Of a stretch of 64,000 bases of DNA, positions 42,455-51,527 are shown piece by piece. How positions within the stretch are numbered: position 1 is the first letter of the stretch; each line of letters begins with the position of its first letter. The translations under genes were made by a program, and so were the position numbers. The stretch lies in the NCBI RefSeq assembly GCF_014654365.1, contig NZ_BNAY01000003.1, positions 868,001 through 932,000 on the forward strand, read 5' to 3'. The notes below the pieces were generated by a model. The model was not told the origin of the DNA and did no database searches. It was given only the letters and a program-made list of their open reading frames with translations. The stretch comes from Amycolatopsis oliviviridis. Lineage in GTDB: Bacteria; Actinomycetota; Actinomycetes; Mycobacteriales; Pseudonocardiaceae.

Positions 42455-44017
42455 TCAGTTTGCGCTGTCGGCGCTTTCGGTGCGCTGGTGGAGAATCGAA
42501 TCCGCGGCCTTTTCGGCGATGGCGATGACCGGGGCGTTGGTATTGCCCCGCACGATCGTCGGCATGACGGAAGCGTCCACGACACGTAGTGATTCTATTC
42601 CAAGAACCCGCAATTGCGCATCCACGACCCGGCCCATTCCGCAGGTCCCCACCGGATGATGGCCGGTGAGCACGTTCCGCCGGGTGAAGGCGGCCAGATC
42701 CGCGTCCGTGCCGGAGGCGGGGGCCGCGATGGCGTCGAGCGTGTACGGCTTGAGCGCGACCTGCCGGGAGAGTTCCAGGCTGATCCGCACCCCTTCGATC
42801 GCCATCGCGAGGTCGGCCGGGTCGGCGAGGTAGTTCTGGACGATCTTCGGTTTGGCGGTCGGTTCGGGGCTGAACAACGTCACGCTCCCGCGCGTGCGCG
42901 GCTTCGCCACCGAAGCGCCGAACGAGATCGCGTGCCGGGACGGCGGCGAGAGGAAGCCGTCGGAGATCATCAGCGGCATGCAGATGAACTGGAGATCCGG
43001 GGCGTCACCGCTGATCGTCACGAACCCGCCGGTCTCCGGGCCGCCCGAGGTGAGGAAACCGGTCGCATCGCGTTCGTAGGCCTCGACGTGTTCGGGGTCG
43101 CCGGCGGCGAGCAGGCTCACCGGTTTGTCGTGGCCGAAGCTCAGCCAGACATGCGGGTGGTCCTGCAGCTGCTGACCGACGTCGGGCAGGTCGAGGGTGA
43201 CGTCGATGCCGAACGCGCGCAGGTGATCGGCCGGGCCGATCCCGGAGTGCATGAGGATCTTCGGCGAGTTGTACGTGCCGGCGCTGATGATGACCTCACG
43301 TTCGGCGCGGATCTCGACGAGCTCGTCGAGCCGGTTGCCGACGACCCCGACCGCACGGCCGTTCTCGACGAGCACCCGGTGCACCTCGAGGTCGGTCTCG
43401 ACGGTGAGATTCGGCCGGTCCAGCACGGGACGCAGGAACTCCGACGCGGTACTGGCCCGGCGGCCGTCCCGCTGCGTGACCTGGAACGCGCCGAACCCTT
43501 CCTGCGTGACACCGTTGAAGTCGGTGTTGTGGTGGTAACCCGCTTCGAGCGCGGCCGCGGTGAACGCGGCGGAGCTGGGATTCCCCGCCCGGCCGTCACT
43601 GACCCGCAGCGGCCCGCCGACGCCGTGGAACTCGTCCTCGCCGCGTTCGTTGTCCTCCGAACGCCGGAAATACGGGAGTATCCCGGCGAAATCCCAGCCG
43701 GGCTGACCCCACTCGTCGAAGTCGGCGCGGTTGCCGCGCACGTAGGCGCCGCCGTTCACCGAACTCCCGCCGCCGACCACCCGCGCCTGGGGCAGGTAGA
43801 CCCGCCGCCCTTCGCAATGCGGCTCCTGGTGGGTATCGAAGTCCCAGTCGTACCGGGTCTTGAAGAATTTCCCACCGGCGACGGGGACCACGAAGTTCGG
43901 ATGGTCGTCGGACGACCCGGCTTCGATCAGGACGACGGAGACGGAGGGGTCCGCGCTCAATCGGTTAGCGAGGACGCAACCGGACGCACCGGCCCCAACC
44001 ACGACAAAATCGGCCAT
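42455..44017 (-). CDS. GMC-family FAD oxidoreductase
   Basis: A 520-residue glucose-methanol-choline oxidoreductase: FVVVGAGASGCVLANRLS binds FAD, VVGGGSSVNGGAYVRG is GMC signature 1, SAGTYNSPKILMHSGIG is signature 2, and TGHHPVGTCGMG with RGNTNAPVIAIAEKAAD provides the catalytic His and Asn region. It oxidises an alcohol to an aldehyde or ketone, substrate unknown. It is divergent from the class III aminotransferase; the two could act in sequence, oxidation then transamination, to make an amine. Confidence 0.92.
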   Translation of the reverse strand: MADFVVVGAGASGCVLANRLSADPSVSVVLIEAGSSDDHPNFVVPVAGGKFFKTRYDWDFDTHQEPHCEGRRVYLPQARVVGGGSSVNGGAYVRGNRADFDEWGQPGWDFAGILPYFRRSEDNERGEDEFHGVGGPLRVSDGRAGNPSSAAFTAAALEAGYHHNTDFNGVTQEGFGAFQVTQRDGRRASTASEFLRPVLDRPNLTVETDLEVHRVLVENGRAVGVVGNRLDELVEIRAEREVIISAGTYNSPKILMHSGIGPADHLRAFGIDVTLDLPDVGQQLQDHPHVWLSFGHDKPVSLLAAGDPEHVEAYERDATGFLTSGGPETGGFVTISGDAPDLQFICMPLMISDGFLSPPSRHAISFGASVAKPRTRGSVTLFSPEPTAKPKIVQNYLADPADLAMAIEGVRISLELSRQVALKPYTLDAIAAPASGTDADLAAFTRRNVLTGHHPVGTCGMGRVVDAQLRVLGIESLRVVDASVMPTIVRGNTNAPVIAIAEKAADSILHQRTESADSAN

Positions 44018-44170
44018 ACCGGGAATTTAGCAAGATCGACAGGGGCCCGGTTTCTCCTCGGTTGCGGCAAGAATTCCTGATTCCTGCGGCAATCAGCGAG
44101 AAGACCGCTTTGCCCGTCTCCCCTAGCGTGGTTCTTGTCTGATGCCGGAATCCGCGGAGGGAACGCAGAA

Positions 44171-45532
44171 ATGACCATCGCTAGCGAGGCGCCAGGGAGC
44201 GCGGAGTACGCGGCAGCGCTTCAGGCCCTGGACCGCAGGCACCTCATCCACCCGCACCAGAACCCGACCCGGACCGAGCGCAACATCTTCGTGCGGGGCA
44301 AGGGATCCGTGGTGTGGGACGCCGCGGACGTCCCGTTCATCGACGGGATGGCGGGCGGCAACTGGGTGGTCGCCGTCGGCCACGGGCGCGCCGAACTCGC
44401 CGAGGTCGCGGCCGCGCAGGCGGAGAAGCTGGAGTATTTCTCGCTGTGGCGCGAGTATTCGAACGAACCGGCGATCCGGCTCGGCGCCCGTCTCGCGGAG
44501 CTCGCCCCGGCGGGGATGAGCAAGATCCACTTCACCAGCGGTGGTTCGGACGGGACCGAGGCGGCGCTCAAGATCGCGCGGCGGTACCACTTCGAACGCG
44601 GTGACACCGAGCGGACCTGGATCATCGGACGGCAGTTCGGTTACCACGGGACGACTCTCGCCGGCGGTTCGGTCAGCGGCATGGACGACATGCACTTCGG
44701 GGCCGGGCCCACGATGCCGCACGTGACCAAGGTGAGCCCGCCGATGGTCTCGCACCCGGAGATGTTCGGCGGCCAGGACCCGACCGACTTCCTTCTGCAG
44801 GAGCTGGAAACCGAGATCCTCCGCGTCGGTCCGGAGAAGATCGCCGCGATGATCGGCGAGCCGGTGATGGGCGGTGGCGGCGTCATCGTCCCGCCGGAGG
44901 ACTACTGGCCGCGGATCCGCACGCTGCTGAGCAAGTACGGCATCCTGCTGATCGCCGACGAGGTCATCACCGGGTTCGGCCGCACCGGCGACTGGTTCGC
45001 TTCGGCGCACTACAGCCCGGACATCATCGTCACCGCCAAGGGGATCTCCAGCGGCTACGCGCCGCTCGGCGCCGTCCTCATGCGTGACGAGATCGGCGAG
45101 GTCATGGTCGGCAACCCCGAGAAGTTCTTCTTCCACGGGCTGACCTACTCGGGCCACCCGGTCGCCTGCGCGCTGGCGCTGACGAACCTGGACATCATCG
45201 AGCGGGAGAACATCCTCGGCCAGGCCAAGAAGATCGAGAGCTGGTTCACCGAGGGCCTCGACGGCATCCGGAACCTCCCGATCGTCCACGACGTCCGCGT
45301 GCACGGCGCGATGGTCGGCATCGAACTGACCGCGGACCCGAACACCGGCGAGCCGATGCCGTTCGACCGCATGGTCGCCATCATCGACGACCTGCGCGGC
45401 GAGCACCGCGTCCTCGCCCGCGACTACGGCCCCACCCTCGTCGTCGGCCCGCCGCTCGTGCTGGAGCAGGAGCAGGCCGCGGAGATCTCCACCGCCATCA
45501 CCGACGTGCTTTCGCGGTCGATCGTCCGCTGA
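44171..45532 (+). CDS. Class III PLP-dependent aminotransferase
   Basis: A 453-residue aminotransferase: HFTSGGSDGTEAALKIARRY binds the PLP phosphate, LLIADEVITGFGRTG holds the Asp that contacts the pyridine nitrogen, and IIVTAKGISSGYAPLGAV the Schiff-base Lys. Class III enzymes act on omega-amines, beta-amino acids or ketones. ATG 44171 follows GGAGGG. It heads a plus-strand operon with the epoxide hydrolase and a hydrolase. A second family member lies at 57845-59116. Confidence 0.92.
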   Translation: MTIASEAPGSAEYAAALQALDRRHLIHPHQNPTRTERNIFVRGKGSVVWDAADVPFIDGMAGGNWVVAVGHGRAELAEVAAAQAEKLEYFSLWREYSNEPAIRLGARLAELAPAGMSKIHFTSGGSDGTEAALKIARRYHFERGDTERTWIIGRQFGYHGTTLAGGSVSGMDDMHFGAGPTMPHVTKVSPPMVSHPEMFGGQDPTDFLLQELETEILRVGPEKIAAMIGEPVMGGGGVIVPPEDYWPRIRTLLSKYGILLIADEVITGFGRTGDWFASAHYSPDIIVTAKGISSGYAPLGAVLMRDEIGEVMVGNPEKFFFHGLTYSGHPVACALALTNLDIIERENILGQAKKIESWFTEGLDGIRNLPIVHDVRVHGAMVGIELTADPNTGEPMPFDRMVAIIDDLRGEHRVLARDYGPTLVVGPPLVLEQEQAAEISTAITDVLSRSIVR

Positions 45533-45549
45533 GCCTGGAAGGAACCATC

Positions 45550-46761
45550 ATGACTCCGTTCAAAGTGGACATTCCACAGGAAGCCATCGACGACCTGCGC
45601 AGACGGCTCGCCGACACGCGCTGGCCCGCCGAGACCCCCGACGTCGGCTGGACGCGCGGTGTCCCGCAGTCGTACCTGAAGGAGCTCGTCGAGTACTGGC
45701 GCACCGAGTACGACTGGCGCGCCACCGAGGCCAAGATCAACCAGTTCCCGCAGGTGGTCACGAACATCGACGGGGCGAACATCCACTACCTGCACGTGCG
45801 GTCACCGGAGCCGGACGCCACGCCGATGGTGATGACCACCGGCTGGCCCAGCTCGATCGTCGAGTACCTGGACCTCATCGGGCCGCTGACCGACCCGCGG
45901 TCCCACGGCGGCGACCCGAAGGACGCCTACCACCTGGTCATCCCGACGTTGCCGGGCTTCGGTTTCTCCACTCCGCTGACGCAGCACGGCTGGACCGTGC
46001 CGAAGATGTCGGAGATCTGGGGCAAGCTCATGGCCGAGATCGGCTATGAGAAATACATCGTGCAGGGCGCGGACTGGGGATCGTTCATCTCCATCATCCT
46101 CGCCGCGATGAAGCCGGACAACGTGCTCGCCGCGCACGTCAACTTCCTCGTGACCCAGCCGGCCGACGCGAGTGATCTCGAAGGCCTGAGCCAGGAAGAG
46201 CTCGAACTGCTCGACCCGTACATGCTCCCCGCGCCGGGGTACATGGTCGAGCACGCGACCCGGCCGCAGACGCTGAGCTACAGCCTGGCGGACTCGCCGG
46301 TCGGGCAACTCGCTTGGTACATCGAGAAGTTCCACGCGTGGTCGGGCGCCGTCGACTCGCCAGAAGAGGTCTTCGACCGGGACGACCTGCTCGCCACCGT
46401 GACGCTGTACTGGCTCACCGGCTCGGCGGGCAACGCGGCGCACTTCTACTGCGACAACGCCGCCTTCACCCGGACTTCGGCGACGCCGCACCCCGAACTG
46501 GCCGTCGCGCACCCGCGGTTCGAGGAGTACAAGACGTTCGTCGCTCCCCTGCCGCCGATCTCGACGCCGATCGGCGTGGCCGCCTACAAGTACGACATCA
46601 TGGAACCGATCCGCACCTACGCGGACCGCGCGTTCTCCGACATCGTGCAGTGGCGGCGGCTCGACCGGGGCGGGCACTTCCCCGGCCTGGAAGCGCCGGA
46701 CCTCTTCCTCGACGACCTCCGGAAGTTCAAGCAGGCCTTGCGCGCGAGGGGCGACAAGTGA
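45550..46761 (+). CDS. EHN-type epoxide hydrolase
   Basis: A 403-residue epoxide hydrolase with the N-terminal EHN domain (FKVDIPQEAIDDLRRRLADT, residues 4-23) and an alpha/beta-hydrolase core. The nucleophile is Asp175 in QGADWGSF and the catalytic His is in RGGHFPG. The usual HGWP oxyanion motif reads TGWP here. This is the family of juvenile-hormone epoxide hydrolase and of SgcF/NcsF enzymes in enediyne clusters, which open an epoxide to a diol. Its stop overlaps the next hydrolase start (GTGA). Confidence 0.9.
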   Translation: MTPFKVDIPQEAIDDLRRRLADTRWPAETPDVGWTRGVPQSYLKELVEYWRTEYDWRATEAKINQFPQVVTNIDGANIHYLHVRSPEPDATPMVMTTGWPSSIVEYLDLIGPLTDPRSHGGDPKDAYHLVIPTLPGFGFSTPLTQHGWTVPKMSEIWGKLMAEIGYEKYIVQGADWGSFISIILAAMKPDNVLAAHVNFLVTQPADASDLEGLSQEELELLDPYMLPAPGYMVEHATRPQTLSYSLADSPVGQLAWYIEKFHAWSGAVDSPEEVFDRDDLLATVTLYWLTGSAGNAAHFYCDNAAFTRTSATPHPELAVAHPRFEEYKTFVAPLPPISTPIGVAAYKYDIMEPIRTYADRAFSDIVQWRRLDRGGHFPGLEAPDLFLDDLRKFKQALRARGDK

Positions 46762-47582
46762 CTGAAGCCAATATCGAGAACCTCGACTACGGCAACCGCG
46801 ATCTCCCGATCGAGAAGGTGAAGTCCGCCGACGGGACCACCATCGCCTACGAGAAGTCGGGCACCGGGCCGCCGGTCGTCATCGTCGGCGGCGGCCTGAA
46901 CGAGAAGGCGATGCACGCCGAACTCGCCGAAGGCCTGTCCGAGAACTTCACGGTGTACAACTACGACCGCCGCGCCCGCGGCGACAGCGACGACAAACGC
47001 GTCGGACCGTACACAGTGGACCGCGAGATCGAGGACCTCGCGGCGGTGATCGAGGCCGCGGGCGGCACCGCCCACGTCTTCGCGAACTGCACCGGTTCGA
47101 TGATCGCCGTGCCGGCGGCCGCGCGCGGCGTCCCGATGATCAAACTGGCCATGTACGAACCCCCGTACAGCGGCCCGAAGGTCCCGCCGGGCTACACCGA
47201 GCAGCTCATGGAGTTGCTCGAACAGGACAGGATCAAGGAAGCCGTCTCGCTGTTTCTGAAATGGGACGCGCTGTTCACCGACGACGAGATCGAGTTCTTC
47301 TCGACGCATCCGATCTGGCCGGCGTTCGAGGCGATGGCGCATTCGATGCCGTACGACTCGATCCTGTCCGACGACGCGGACCGCGTCCCGGTCGAGGAGC
47401 TGGCCGCGATCACGGTGCCGAGCCTCGTGCTCGGCGGGAACAAGAGTCCACAGTGGATGAAGGACATGTGCCAGGCCGTCGCCGACGGGATACCGCGGGG
47501 TGAGTACGTCACCATGGACACCGCGGGCCACCTGATGGACGACACGCTGGGCGCGGAACTGCTGACGAAGTTCTTCCGCTGA
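46758..47582 (+). CDS. Alpha/beta hydrolase with Cys nucleophile (copy 1)
   Basis: A 274-residue alpha/beta hydrolase. The nucleophile elbow reads VFANCTGSMIA, so the usual Ser is Cys. The His is in DTAGHLMDD, and the acid position falls in GGNKSPQW. The GTG start overlaps the epoxide hydrolase stop. A closely similar protein is encoded at 54018-54860 with the same NCTG elbow, so the substitution is not a one-off error. Substrate unknown. Confidence 0.85.
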   Translation: MTEANIENLDYGNRDLPIEKVKSADGTTIAYEKSGTGPPVVIVGGGLNEKAMHAELAEGLSENFTVYNYDRRARGDSDDKRVGPYTVDREIEDLAAVIEAAGGTAHVFANCTGSMIAVPAAARGVPMIKLAMYEPPYSGPKVPPGYTEQLMELLEQDRIKEAVSLFLKWDALFTDDEIEFFSTHPIWPAFEAMAHSMPYDSILSDDADRVPVEELAAITVPSLVLGGNKSPQWMKDMCQAVADGIPRGEYVTMDTAGHLMDDTLGAELLTKFFR

Positions 47583-47586
47583 CGCG

Positions 47587-47633
47587 ACGAAAGAGCCCCT
47601 GCCCGCGAAGATCGCGAGCAGGGGCTCTTTCGT
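47587..47633. terminator. Convergent terminator hairpin
   Basis: A 16-bp perfect stem (47587-47602 with 47618-47633) around a 15-nt loop lies between the hydrolase gene and the convergent SgcJ-like gene. Confidence 0.8.
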
Positions 47634-47641
47634 GCGAGACC

Positions 47642-48037
47642 TCAGTCTCGCGGGGTGTTCTGGTAGGCGGCCAGCTTCCACTCGCCGTCCCGCAGGACCG
47701 CGGTCCACGAAGCGCGCACCTTGGCGTTGTCGGCGACCTCGGTGTCGCCGGCCTGGATCACGCCGCCTTCGGTGTACAGCACGACGACGCCGGGCGCGAT
47801 CTCCCGGACGTCGAACGGGGTGCCGGTGACCTGGGAGCCCTGGTAGGCGGTGGCGAACGCGCCCGCCATGAACTTCGCGATGTTGTCGCGGCCCTTGACG
47901 TGGACGCCGGGCAGGATCATCGTGCCGTCCTCGACGAACACGTCGGCGAAGGCCTCCGCGTCGTGGCGGGCCCAGGCGGCGACGATCTGGCCCGGGAGGG
48001 CGGCGACGCCGGTGGCGGTGTCGGCGGTAGCGGTCAT
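47642..48037 (-). CDS. SgcJ/EcaC-family NTF2-like protein
   Basis: A 131-residue NTF2-like protein: QIVAAWARHDAEAFADVFVEDGTMILPG and SWTAVLRDGEWKLAAYQNTP are typical of the SgcJ/EcaC family. SgcJ is part of the enediyne C-1027 gene set, but the family is also widespread outside enediyne clusters. Its role is unclear; it may be a cyclase-like or binding protein. The ATG overlaps the stop of the upstream ABM-like gene. Confidence 0.8.
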   Translation of the reverse strand: MTATADTATGVAALPGQIVAAWARHDAEAFADVFVEDGTMILPGVHVKGRDNIAKFMAGAFATAYQGSQVTGTPFDVREIAPGVVVLYTEGGVIQAGDTEVADNAKVRASWTAVLRDGEWKLAAYQNTPRD

Positions 48038-48372
48038 CGGTCTGTCTCCTCGTTTCGTTTTCCGTTTTCGGCGGTGGAGAAGCCATAGGAGCCGATGAGC
48101 GTGGCCCCACTGGGTACCGGTCCTTCCGGGGCGCGTTCGCGAATGCCCCGCTGGAACTCGTGGAACGCGGTCGACGCGGCGAGAGGGTTCCCGTCGCCTT
48201 CGACGACACCGACGTGGACGAAACTCACCCCGTCGTCGAGTTTGAACGACGCGTAGCTCAGCCCATCGGGCCGATCCCGCGCCAATTCCGCGAAGACGGC
48301 CTCCACCAGCTTTTCGTTCTCACCGGCGGTTTCCGGGGTCGTCTGATACCGGACGACGAACGCCGAACCCAT
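48034..48372 (-). CDS. ABM/dabb-like small protein
   Basis: A 112-residue protein with a ferredoxin-like (antibiotic biosynthesis monooxygenase-like) pattern: SAFVVRYQTTPETAGENEKLVEAVF, then DGVSFVHVGVVEG. I do not recognise a specific family. The ATG at 48372 starts the fold; the reading frame extends further upstream but without conserved sequence. It forms an overlapping pair with the SgcJ-like gene. Confidence 0.6.
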   Translation of the reverse strand: MGSAFVVRYQTTPETAGENEKLVEAVFAELARDRPDGLSYASFKLDDGVSFVHVGVVEGDGNPLAASTAFHEFQRGIRERAPEGPVPSGATLIGSYGFSTAENGKRNEETDR

Positions 48373-48564
48373 TCCGTGCTCCTTCCTCGTGGCGCGGAGG
48401 TCCACCACGGAAACTACGCGTTCGCCGGGCACCGGAATACCACCGCGGGACAAGCTCGCAACCCCGGAGAAGCGCTACGCAAAGCGGGAGAAGAGTGCCG
48501 CGACCGACCGGCATAGCGTTTTTCGTAATCGTCCACTCACCTGATCACCGAAAGGCACACGCCA

Positions 48565-49968
48565 ATGGGAACGAAGATCGGCGATCACGCCATCGTGCTC
48601 GGGGGCAGCATCGCCGGGATGCTCGCCGCCCGCGTGCTTTCCGACGCCTACCGCCAGGTGACCGTCATCGAACGCGACGATCTCACCGCGGCCGGGACGA
48701 ATCTGCGCCCGGCGATCTCGTGGGCGATCCACATCCACGCCCTGCTCGAACGGGGCCGGATCATCATCGAGGACCTGTTCCCCGGGTTCGTCGACGACAT
48801 GATCGCGGCCGGTGTCCCGGTCGGCGACTACGGCTCGACCTGTCACTACTACTTCAACGGCGACATGTTCGCCGTCACCGACACCGGGATGGCCTGTGTG
48901 GCCGCGAACCGGCCGGTGATCGAGCACTTCCTGCGGTCGCGCACGCTGCCGCGGCCGGGTGTCGTCCTGCGTGAGCGCACGGACATCGTCGGCCTGGTCG
49001 CGAACGAGGGCAACGAGCGCATCACCGGTGTCCGCGTGCAGAGCCGCGACGGCGGGGCCGAGGAGATCATCAGCGGCGACCTGATCGTCGACGCCTCCGG
49101 GCGCGGCTCGCGGTCCCCGCGCTGGCTCGAAGAGCTCGGCTACGAGAAGGCGCCGGAGGAGAAGGTCCAGATGGACCTGACTTACACGACGATGGACTTC
49201 GTCGGCCCGTTGCCCGTCGACCCGCTCGGCGAGGACATCGCGCTGGTCCCGACGGCGACCCCGGGTTTCCCGCGCGGCGGCATCTTCGCGCGGCTGGCCG
49301 ACCGGTACGCGCTCACCCTCACCGGGATCGCGGGTGACCGGGCGCCGACCGATCACGAGGGTTTCCTGGCCTACGCCAAGACGTTGCCGGTCAAGGAGGT
49401 CTACGACGCCATCGAGAACGCGGAGCAGCGCGCGCCCGCCGGTTCGTTCCGGTTCCCCGCCAGCGTCCGCCGCCACTACGAGAAGCTGAACCGCTTCCCG
49501 GCCGGGTACCTGATCCTCGGTGACGCCGCCTGCATCTTCAACCCCGTCTACGCCCAGGGCATGACGGTCGCCGCGATGGGCGCGAACGTCCTGCGCAAGC
49601 ATCTGGAGAAGGGCGTCGAGCCGACGTACCGCGGGTTCTTCCGCGACCTGGCGAAGGAAACCGACTCGCCGTGGATGATGTCCGCGTCGGCCGACCTCGG
49701 CTACGAGACGGTGCGTGGCAAGCGCACCCTCGCGACCAAGATCGGCAACGCCTACATGTCGAAGGTGATGGCGGCCGCGGCGAACGATCCGGTGGTGGCG
49801 CGCGGCTTCATGCGCACCATCTCGCTGATCGACCCGCCGCAGGCGCTGATGAAGCCGTCGATGATGCGCCGCGTGCTGTTCTCCGGCGGTGGCAAGAAGA
49901 ACGCCACCGTGACCACCCTCCCCACCGCCAAGACGGACACCGGCGAGGCCGAGCGTCCCGCGGCCTGA
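48565..49968 (+). CDS. FAD-dependent monooxygenase/epoxidase-like protein
   Basis: A 467-residue group A flavoprotein. HAIVLGGSIAGMLAARVLSD is the GxGxxG-type FAD loop (Gly-Gly-Ser here), DLIVDASGRGSRSPRWLEELGY is a second conserved stretch, and GYLILGDAACIFNPVYAQGMTVAA is the GD motif. The overall pattern resembles MonCI-like epoxidases of polyether pathways as well as general hydroxylases. Together with the EHN epoxide hydrolase it suggests epoxidation then ring opening. It is followed 29 nt later by an MFS pump. Confidence 0.82.
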   Translation: MGTKIGDHAIVLGGSIAGMLAARVLSDAYRQVTVIERDDLTAAGTNLRPAISWAIHIHALLERGRIIIEDLFPGFVDDMIAAGVPVGDYGSTCHYYFNGDMFAVTDTGMACVAANRPVIEHFLRSRTLPRPGVVLRERTDIVGLVANEGNERITGVRVQSRDGGAEEIISGDLIVDASGRGSRSPRWLEELGYEKAPEEKVQMDLTYTTMDFVGPLPVDPLGEDIALVPTATPGFPRGGIFARLADRYALTLTGIAGDRAPTDHEGFLAYAKTLPVKEVYDAIENAEQRAPAGSFRFPASVRRHYEKLNRFPAGYLILGDAACIFNPVYAQGMTVAAMGANVLRKHLEKGVEPTYRGFFRDLAKETDSPWMMSASADLGYETVRGKRTLATKIGNAYMSKVMAAAANDPVVARGFMRTISLIDPPQALMKPSMMRRVLFSGGGKKNATVTTLPTAKTDTGEAERPAA

Positions 49969-49997
49969 TTCTTTCGCTACGAGCACGAGGAGTTCCG

Positions 49998-51464
49998 GTG
50001 AGTCATCTCCAGGCGGCCGGCCAGGCCGTCCGATTCCGCTGGGCCGCGCTGGTCCTGTTGTGCGCGGCCAACTTCGCGGTCCTGCTGGATTCGCAGAGTG
50101 TCATCCTGGCGCTGCCGTCGCTGGCGCCCGACCTCGGGATGTCGCCCGCCGACGCGCAATGGGTGCTGAGCGCGAAGCTCATCACCTTCGGCGGGCTGCT
50201 CATCCTCGGCGGCCGGGCGGCCGACCACTTCGGCAGGCGCCGGGTGTTCGTGCTCGGCACGGCGCTGTTCCTCGTCGGGTCCGTCCTTTGTGGTCTGGCG
50301 TGGAGTCCCGCGGTGATCATCGCGGCGCGGGCGCTCAGCGGGATCGCGGCGGCGCTGATGGTGCCGACGGCGTTGTCGATCCTCATGAACACCTTCCCCG
50401 AGGGCAAGAGCCGCAACACCGCGCTCGCCGGCTGGTCCGGCATCGGCGGGATCGGCGCGACGGCGGGGCTGCTCGTCGGCGGGCTGCTCACCCAGACCCT
50501 GGGCTGGCAGTGGGTGTTCTACGTCAACGTGCCGCTCGCGGTGCTGGTCATCCTGCTCGCGCCGGTGCTGCTGCAGGAGAGCCGGGACTCCGGCAAGCGC
50601 CGCAGCCAGGACGTCGCGGGCGCGGTGATCAGCACGCTGGCGCTGGTCGCGATCATCCTCGCCGTCGTCCAGGCGCCGGTGTGGGGCTGGACGAGCACGG
50701 CGACGCTGAGCCTGTTCGCCGTCGCGGCCGCGCTCCTCGTGCTGTTCGTGGTGGTGGAGAAGCGTTCGTCGGCACCGCTGGTGCCGCTGGCGCTGATCCG
50801 CCGTCCGGCGCTCGCGGGCGGCAACCTCGTCACGGTCGCGATGGGCATGGCGGCCTTCGGGCTTTCGGTCACCATCTCGATGTACGGCCAGGTCGTCCTC
50901 GGCTACAGCCCGCTGGAGTTCGGGGTGCTGCAGTCGGTCATGCCGACGCTGGCGTTCGTCGGCGCGTACGTCGGGCAGTCCGTCGTCACCAGGCTGGGTG
51001 TCCGGCCGGTCGTCGCGGCCTGTCTCGTGCTGCTCGGCGCCGGTTGCCTGCTGCTGGCGCAGGTGCCGGTGAACGGCAGCTACGGCGCCGACATCCTGTG
51101 GGGCCTGGTCGTCTTCGGCCCGGGTCTCGGCGCGGGGATGGCGGCCGCGTCGGTGGCCGCGCTGTCCAAGGTGCCGCAGGCCGACAGTGGGGCGGCGTCG
51201 GGGATCAACGTCGCCTCGTTCCAGATCGGCGGCGCGCTCGGTGTCGCCGTGGTCACCTCGGTGTCGACGTCGTTCACCGCCGCGCCGGGCGGGCCCGCGG
51301 AGTTCACCGCCGGGCTTCAGGCGTCGTTCGTGGCTTGCGTGATCTTCGCCGTCATCGGGCTCGTCGTGACGGTGACCCTGTTGAAGGGAAACAAGAAACG
51401 GCACCTGCACAGCGTCGACGGCCGGGACCGCGGCGACCGGGACGACCTCCCGCTCGCCGGCTGA
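49998..51464 (+). CDS. MFS drug exporter, DHA2 family, 14 TM
   Basis: A 488-residue DHA2-type exporter with GGRAADHFGRRRVF (motif A) and about 14 hydrophobic segments, similar in plan to the exporter at 6938-8404. The GTG at 49998 follows GAGGAG at 49987-49992. It is cotranscribed with the FAD monooxygenase and is the second drug exporter of this cluster besides DrrAB. Confidence 0.88.
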   Translation: MSHLQAAGQAVRFRWAALVLLCAANFAVLLDSQSVILALPSLAPDLGMSPADAQWVLSAKLITFGGLLILGGRAADHFGRRRVFVLGTALFLVGSVLCGLAWSPAVIIAARALSGIAAALMVPTALSILMNTFPEGKSRNTALAGWSGIGGIGATAGLLVGGLLTQTLGWQWVFYVNVPLAVLVILLAPVLLQESRDSGKRRSQDVAGAVISTLALVAIILAVVQAPVWGWTSTATLSLFAVAAALLVLFVVVEKRSSAPLVPLALIRRPALAGGNLVTVAMGMAAFGLSVTISMYGQVVLGYSPLEFGVLQSVMPTLAFVGAYVGQSVVTRLGVRPVVAACLVLLGAGCLLLAQVPVNGSYGADILWGLVVFGPGLGAGMAAASVAALSKVPQADSGAASGINVASFQIGGALGVAVVTSVSTSFTAAPGGPAEFTAGLQASFVACVIFAVIGLVVTVTLLKGNKKRHLHSVDGRDRGDRDDLPLAG

Positions 51465-51472
51465 CCCGACCC

Positions 51473-51523
51473 GCGTGAAGGCCCCCTTCCCTCTGCTGAG
51501 CCGAGGGAAGGGGGCCTTCACGC
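51473..51523. terminator. Strong bidirectional terminator
   Basis: A perfect 21-bp stem (51473-51493 with 51503-51523) with a 9-nt loop lies exactly between the convergent MFS and halogenase genes. Confidence 0.9.
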
Positions 51524-51527
51524 GCTA

